From an uncultured Chlamydiaceae bacterium (GTDB lineage Bacteria > Chlamydiota > Chlamydiia > Chlamydiales > Parachlamydiaceae): 10,364 bases of DNA. Below, in pieces: positions 7,638 through 10,364 of the stretch. Every line of letters starts with the position of its first letter. The stretch's first letter is position 1. The notes under the pieces were generated by a model that saw only the letters and a list, made by a program, of their open reading frames with translations, had not been told where the DNA came from and ran no database searches. The position numbers and the translations under genes were made by a program. The DNA is taken from positions 1 through 10,364 of the forward strand of contig CAMFKA010000063.1 of NCBI GenBank assembly GCA_945957185.1, in the 5' to 3' direction.

Positions 7638-7874
7638 ATGTCATTAGAAAATGAAGTGATCGATATCGTAGTAGAGCAGTTGGGCGTCGACAAAGAAGAT
7701 GTCTCTGCTGACAAATCTTTTGTGGAAGATCTCAACGCAGACTCCCTCGATTTGACAGAGTTAATCATGACATTTGAAGAGCGTTTTGGGATCGAGATTT
7801 CTGAAAAAGAAGCCGAAGGTCTTAAAACTGTCGGTGATGTGATCACCTACATCGAAAAGCGTAAAAACGCTTAA
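7638..7874 (+). CDS. acpP: Acyl carrier protein AcpP
   Basis: This is the acyl carrier protein of type II fatty acid synthesis. It carries growing chains on a 4'-phosphopantetheine arm and also feeds LpxD and phospholipid synthesis. The 78-residue acidic protein has the typical size. The attachment serine is S36 in NADSLDLTEL, at the same position as in E. coli, and the EERFGIEI helix III region is conserved. Two in-frame ATGs occur. The first (7632) overlaps the AAGGA ribosome-binding site at 7628-7632, so the second (7638), 5 nt after that site, is chosen. The gene has its own promoter in the 62-bp gap after fabG and an intrinsic terminator 10 bp after its stop. It converges on putP. Confidence 0.96.
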   Translation: MSLENEVIDIVVEQLGVDKEDVSADKSFVEDLNADSLDLTELIMTFEERFGIEISEKEAEGLKTVGDVITYIEKRKNA

Positions 7875-7884
7875 GATAAGTAAT

Positions 7885-7915
7885 AAACCCCGAACTTTGT
7901 TCGGGGTTTTTTTTT
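7885..7915 (+). terminator. Rho-independent terminator of acpP / the fab operon
   Basis: A perfect 11-bp stem (AAACCCCGAAC at 7885-7895 with GTTCGGGGTTT at 7899-7909) closes a TTT loop and runs into nine consecutive T (7907-7915). It begins 10 bp after the acpP stop. The reverse direction lacks a solid T-run, so it acts mainly on the plus strand. Confidence 0.95.
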
Positions 7916-7951
7916 GCCTGCATGAAGTCTCTCCCAGATGCAGGGTAGTAA

Positions 7952-7982
7952 CCTCCCCCTGCCCTTGCCCCTGCCCTTGCCC
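7952..7982 (-). repeat. Left hexamer tandem tract (G-rich on minus strand)
   Basis: Read on the minus strand, this is four tandem hexamers, GGGCAA GGGCAG GGGCAA GGGCAG, followed by GGGGAGG. It has at least five runs of three or more G with 2-4 nt spacers, which satisfies the usual G-quadruplex pattern. It is the counterpart of the tract at 8098-8132. Confidence 0.8.
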
Positions 7983-8011
7983 AAATTTTTTAAAAATATC
8001 ATTCGACTATT

Positions 8012-8036
8012 GAAGTTTACACCAGATGCAGGGTAG
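8012..8036 (+). repeat. Internal direct copy of the 25-nt terminal module
   Basis: This module starts GAAGTTTACA and ends CCAGATGCAGGGTAG. It matches 7924-7948 at 21 of 25 positions, with the last 15 bases identical, and lies exactly 88 bp downstream. The inverted copy at 8139-8164 shares GAAGTT, ACACCAGATG and AGGG/CAG blocks with a 1-bp insertion. Confidence 0.8.
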
Positions 8037-8097
8037 CCAGAGCGTCCCCCGTATTTAGTGCAAACTTCAATAATCGAACACTATTTCGAAAAAATTT

Positions 8098-8132
8098 GGG
8101 CAAGGGCAGGGGCAAGGGCAAGGGCAGGGGGG
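8098..8132 (+). repeat. Right hexamer tandem tract (G-rich on plus strand)
   Basis: Five tandem hexamers (GGGCAA GGGCAG GGGCAA GGGCAA GGGCAG) are followed by a run of G. There is one GGGCAA more than in the left tract. Six G-runs with short spacers make it a strong G-quadruplex candidate. It can also pair with the left tract as part of the long hairpin. Confidence 0.8.
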
Positions 8133-8146
8133 AAGTTACTGCCCTT

Positions 8147-9601
8147 TCATCTGGTGTTAACTTCTGGGGTTGGAGTAACTAACGAACCGATATAAATCGC
8201 CAATAAGCCAATAAAAAACCCGGGAATCATCGAAGGGATCACGATGTCCGTTAAATACGGATTGATGAAGTGCCAAAGCCCGGAGAGAAGTCCGCCTACT
8301 AAAATTCCTGCTATCGCTCCGGTGCGCGTTGCCTTCTTATAATATAAAGACATCAAAATCAAAGGACCAAAAGAAGATCCCAATCCCGACCATGCGTACT
8401 GAACTGCATCCAATAAGCTAGAGTTGCGTCGAAACGCAATTGCCAGCGAGCCTAAAGACACCAAAACCACAAACAAACGGGTGATTTTGAGCATTTTTTC
8501 GGGCGAGATCGCTTTTTTAAAGAAGTGGCGATAAAAATCTTCTCCCAATACAGAAGCGCTCACAAGGATTTGAGAATCCATTGTCGACATGCTGGCAGCG
8601 ATCAATCCGCAAAGGATGAAGCCTCCGGCAATCGGATGAAAGAGATCTCTAACCATTTGTACGAAGACAAGCTCCGAATGGGGCAGCTGACCATTAAAAA
8701 ATGGAATTCCGACAAGTCCTACAAATATCGCTGCAGAGAGCGCCGTAAACATCCAGGCCATACCGACGTATTTGGACTTTACAAGTTCGTGTGAATTGCG
8801 AATACCCATGAATTTGGTGACGATATGTGGTTGTCCAAAGTATCCGAGACCCCAGCCAAAAACGAGAAACAAGATGGAGAGGATATTTGTCCAAGAAGTG
8901 TCTTCCAATAAATTTAAAGAAATCTCTTGAGACTGAGCCACGGCAATGATGTCGTGCCACCCTCCTGACAAAGTGGAGTAGGCGATAGTGGGAACAAGAA
9001 TGACCATTAGAAGTAAGAAAACAGCCTGGAACATATCTGTCCACGCCACGGTGATGAATCCGCCCATAAAAGTGTAGGCAATAACGACAAGCATCGCAAC
9101 AGCGAGGCCGAAGTAGTAGTCGATCCCAAAAACCGATTCTAAAAGGATTCCCATCGCGATTAAGCCGGCAGAAATATAAAAAGTAAGAAAAACGACTGCC
9201 ATCAATGCCGTGATGATGCGGATGACTCCGGAGTCGTCTTTAAAGCGTCTTTCAAAGAATGTAGGCAACGTGTAGGAATCGAGTTTTTCTGTCGATTCAC
9301 GCAGTTTGACTGCCACAAATTGCCATGTGAGGTACATTCCACCAAAGAGCCCTAATGCCATCCACGCTTCCGGAAGGCCTCTGATCATAATTGCTGCGGG
9401 AAATGCCATGAATAACCATGAGCTCATATCGCTAGCGTGAGCTGAAAGCGCGATGACCCAAAAATTTAAAGACCTTCCTCCCATCATGAATTCATCGGAA
9501 GAGGTCATCTTCTTATGTGACCAAATTCCAATAAACAAGAGAACGGAGAAGTAGGCTAAAAAAGCAATTAGAATGTTAGCATTGGTGGATAACGAGTCCA
9601 A
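8147..9601 (-). CDS. putP: PutP-like sodium:solute (proline) symporter
   Basis: This is a membrane symporter of the SSS family, most like PutP, which imports L-proline with sodium ions. The 484-residue protein is strongly hydrophobic, with about 12-13 membrane segments. It keeps PutP landmarks: GGRSL (41-45), LSAHASDMSSWL (52-63, with the sodium-binding aspartate at 58), the TFMGGF and WTD region (177-189), FGWGLGYFGQPHI (248-260) and MSTMDSQ (338-344, the serine/threonine sodium ligands). The start is a TTG, supported by GGAGG exactly 6 nt upstream; no ATG lies nearby. The C-terminus stops shortly after the last membrane segment. It lacks most of the hydrophilic tail that I recall for E. coli PutP (502 residues). 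Its last five codons and stop (E-V-N-T-R-stop) lie in the terminal module of the inverted repeat. Substrate is inferred from family similarity and could be another amino acid. Confidence 0.92.
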   Translation of the reverse strand: MDSLSTNANILIAFLAYFSVLLFIGIWSHKKMTSSDEFMMGGRSLNFWVIALSAHASDMSSWLFMAFPAAIMIRGLPEAWMALGLFGGMYLTWQFVAVKLRESTEKLDSYTLPTFFERRFKDDSGVIRIITALMAVVFLTFYISAGLIAMGILLESVFGIDYYFGLAVAMLVVIAYTFMGGFITVAWTDMFQAVFLLLMVILVPTIAYSTLSGGWHDIIAVAQSQEISLNLLEDTSWTNILSILFLVFGWGLGYFGQPHIVTKFMGIRNSHELVKSKYVGMAWMFTALSAAIFVGLVGIPFFNGQLPHSELVFVQMVRDLFHPIAGGFILCGLIAASMSTMDSQILVSASVLGEDFYRHFFKKAISPEKMLKITRLFVVLVSLGSLAIAFRRNSSLLDAVQYAWSGLGSSFGPLILMSLYYKKATRTGAIAGILVGGLLSGLWHFINPYLTDIVIPSMIPGFFIGLLAIYIGSLVTPTPEVNTR

Positions 9602-9638
9602 AAATTACCTCCGGTTTTCGGTAAGACAACATCTAGGT

Positions 9639-9667
9639 ATTAATTCAAATTTGGCTTGTTTTGTCAA
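9639..9667 (-). promoter_or_regulatory. Promoter of putP
   Basis: On the minus strand a consensus TTGACA (9662-9667) is followed after 17 bp by ATTAAT (9639-9644, four of six matches). It would give a leader of about 30 nt ending in the GGAGG site of the TTG start. The -35 sits inside a small hairpin, GCTTG/CAAGC (9654-9658 and 9665-9669). Confidence 0.5.
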
Positions 9668-9680
9668 GCGTTAAAACCTA

Positions 9681-9710
9681 TTGAATTTTCCAGCCCATTT
9701 CATGTACTAT
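9681..9710 (+). promoter_or_regulatory. Candidate promoter of trxB
   Basis: TTGAAT (9681-9686) and TACTAT (9705-9710) are 18 bp apart, a moderate match to the vegetative pattern. The expected start falls near 9717, inside a perfect 12-bp palindrome AAGTTTAAACTT (9714-9725). That palindrome could be a regulator site or chance. The leader before the trxB ATG would be about 25 nt. Confidence 0.4.
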
Positions 9711-9741
9711 TTCAAGTTTAAACTTAATACGGGAGTATCCC

Positions 9742-10364
9742 ATGGCAACACCAAAAAAAGTTGTAATCATCGGTTCGGGTCCTGCGGGATTTACTGCTGC
9801 TGTCTATGCGGCGAGGGCAAATCTTGAGCCCATAGTATATGAAGGCTTTTTCACTGGTCCCGGGGGGCAGTTGATGACGACGACGGAAGTGGAAAACTAT
9901 CCCGGATTCCCTGACGGAGTGACCGGACCCGAATTGATGGAGCGCTTTCGTAAACAGGCACTTCGTTTTGGAACTACTATACTATCTGAAGATGTGCAAT
10001 CAGTGGATTTTTCAAAATCTCCTTTTATAGTTGTCGGAGCACAGACGACAGTGGAAGCTCATGCTGTGATTATCGCTACGGGAGCATCTGCAAATCGTTT
10101 GGATATTCCCGGAGGGCGCGACGGCGAGTTTTGGCAGAAAGGGGTGACAGCATGTGCTGTTTGTGATGGTGCGGCGCCTATCTTCCGAAATAAGCCGTTG
10201 TTCGTCATTGGAGGAGGCGATTCCGCCATTGAAGAAGCGGTCTTTTTGACGAAATTTGGAAGCAAAGTTTACATTGTTCATCGTAGAGATCAGCTAAGAG
10301 CTTCGAAGATCATGCAACAGCGCGCTTTGAATCACCCAAAAATCGAAATTTTATGGGATAGCGT
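9742..10364 (+). CDS. trxB: Thioredoxin reductase TrxB (5' part, cut by window end)
   Basis: This is NADPH:thioredoxin reductase, an FAD enzyme that keeps thioredoxin reduced in the cytoplasm. About 207 residues are present of an expected 310 or so; the frame is still open at the window end. Visible features are the FAD-binding GSGPAG (11-16), the GGQL...EVENYPGFP segment (41-57), ATGA (112-115), the redox-active disulfide C138-A-V-C141 followed by DG, and the NADPH-binding GGGDSAIEEA (157-166). HRRDQLRASK (180-189), which contacts the NADPH phosphate, follows. The active site is CAVC instead of the common CATC, a conservative change. The ATG has GGGAG 6 nt upstream. The gene is divergent from putP. 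Confidence 0.95.
   Translation, partial: MATPKKVVIIGSGPAGFTAAVYAARANLEPIVYEGFFTGPGGQLMTTTEVENYPGFPDGVTGPELMERFRKQALRFGTTILSEDVQSVDFSKSPFIVVGAQTTVEAHAVIIATGASANRLDIPGGRDGEFWQKGVTACAVCDGAAPIFRNKPLFVIGGGDSAIEEAVFLTKFGSKVYIVHRRDQLRASKIMQQRALNHPKIEILWDS

Larger units (their letters stand above)
7924..8164. repeat. 241-bp imperfect inverted repeat with G-rich cores
   Basis: Two long arms face each other: 7924-8022 and the reverse complement of 8058-8164, around a 35-bp centre. By eye the arms are about 85-90% identical apart from one 6-bp indel. Each arm, read from its outside, has four parts: a terminal module beginning GAAGT and containing CCAGATG; a C-rich tract of CTGCCC/TTGCCC hexamers; an AAATTTTTT block; and an AT-rich piece with TTCGA and TATTGAAGTTT. 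The terminal module also recurs in direct orientation at 8012-8036, 88 bp from the left copy. No open reading frame or transposase is present and no target-site duplication was found. It could be a non-autonomous mobile element, a REP/BIME-like extragenic palindrome, or the remnant of a tandem 88-bp array with one inverted unit. It lies between convergent genes and overlaps the 3' end of putP. Confidence 0.88.

Noticed and set aside
7924..8164. CRISPR-like array
   Set aside because: Only two direct copies and one inverted copy of the module exist, the intervals contain homologous sequence rather than unique spacers, and no cas gene is present.
7924..8164. Insertion sequence
   Set aside because: There is no coding sequence inside, and no target-site duplication could be found at the possible edges; at most it is a non-autonomous element.

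Overview
The window most likely comes from a member of the phylum Chlamydiota, probably an environmental (amoeba-associated) lineage rather than Chlamydia itself. From memory, the order lpxD, ompH/skp, bamA (omp85), recR, fabH, fabD, fabG, acpP matches the CT243 to CT236 block of Chlamydia trachomatis. A PutP-type symporter and trxB follow directly here, which I do not recall from Chlamydia. Genus and species cannot be settled from sequence alone.

Layout. Positions 84-4152 (minus strand) hold a tight envelope-biogenesis operon, transcribed bamA, then ompH/skp, then lpxD: the outer-membrane protein insertase, a periplasmic chaperone and a lipid A acyltransferase. recR (4223-4819, minus) lies 70 bp upstream of bamA and is divergent from a type II fatty-acid-synthesis operon on the plus strand: fabH (4908-5909), fabD (5906-6871), fabG (6847-7575) and acpP (7638-7874). 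fabH/fabD and fabD/fabG overlap. acpP has its own promoter-like sequence and ends in a strong intrinsic terminator (7885-7915). The next 230 bp contain an unusual 241-bp inverted repeat (7924-8164) with G-rich hexamer tandem tracts in each arm. A PutP-like sodium:solute symporter gene follows on the minus strand (8147-9601). Its last five codons and stop lie inside the repeat. A 140-bp divergent promoter region separates putP from trxB (thioredoxin reductase, 9742 onward), which is cut by the window end.

How it fits together. The fab genes make the acyl-ACP chains that LpxD attaches to lipid A precursors. BamA and Skp deliver and insert the beta-barrel proteins of the same outer membrane. The first eight genes are therefore largely an envelope-building locus with recR embedded. 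Most genes here are ordinary housekeeping genes. The least explained sequence is the inverted-repeat element between acpP and putP. Smaller points of note are a paired-cysteine pattern in the BamA POTRA domains, an atypical Toprim motif in RecR, and palindromes overlapping the acpP and trxB promoters. Starts for recR, fabH, fabD and acpP were set from ribosome-binding sites and family N-termini. They are shorter than the longest open frames.
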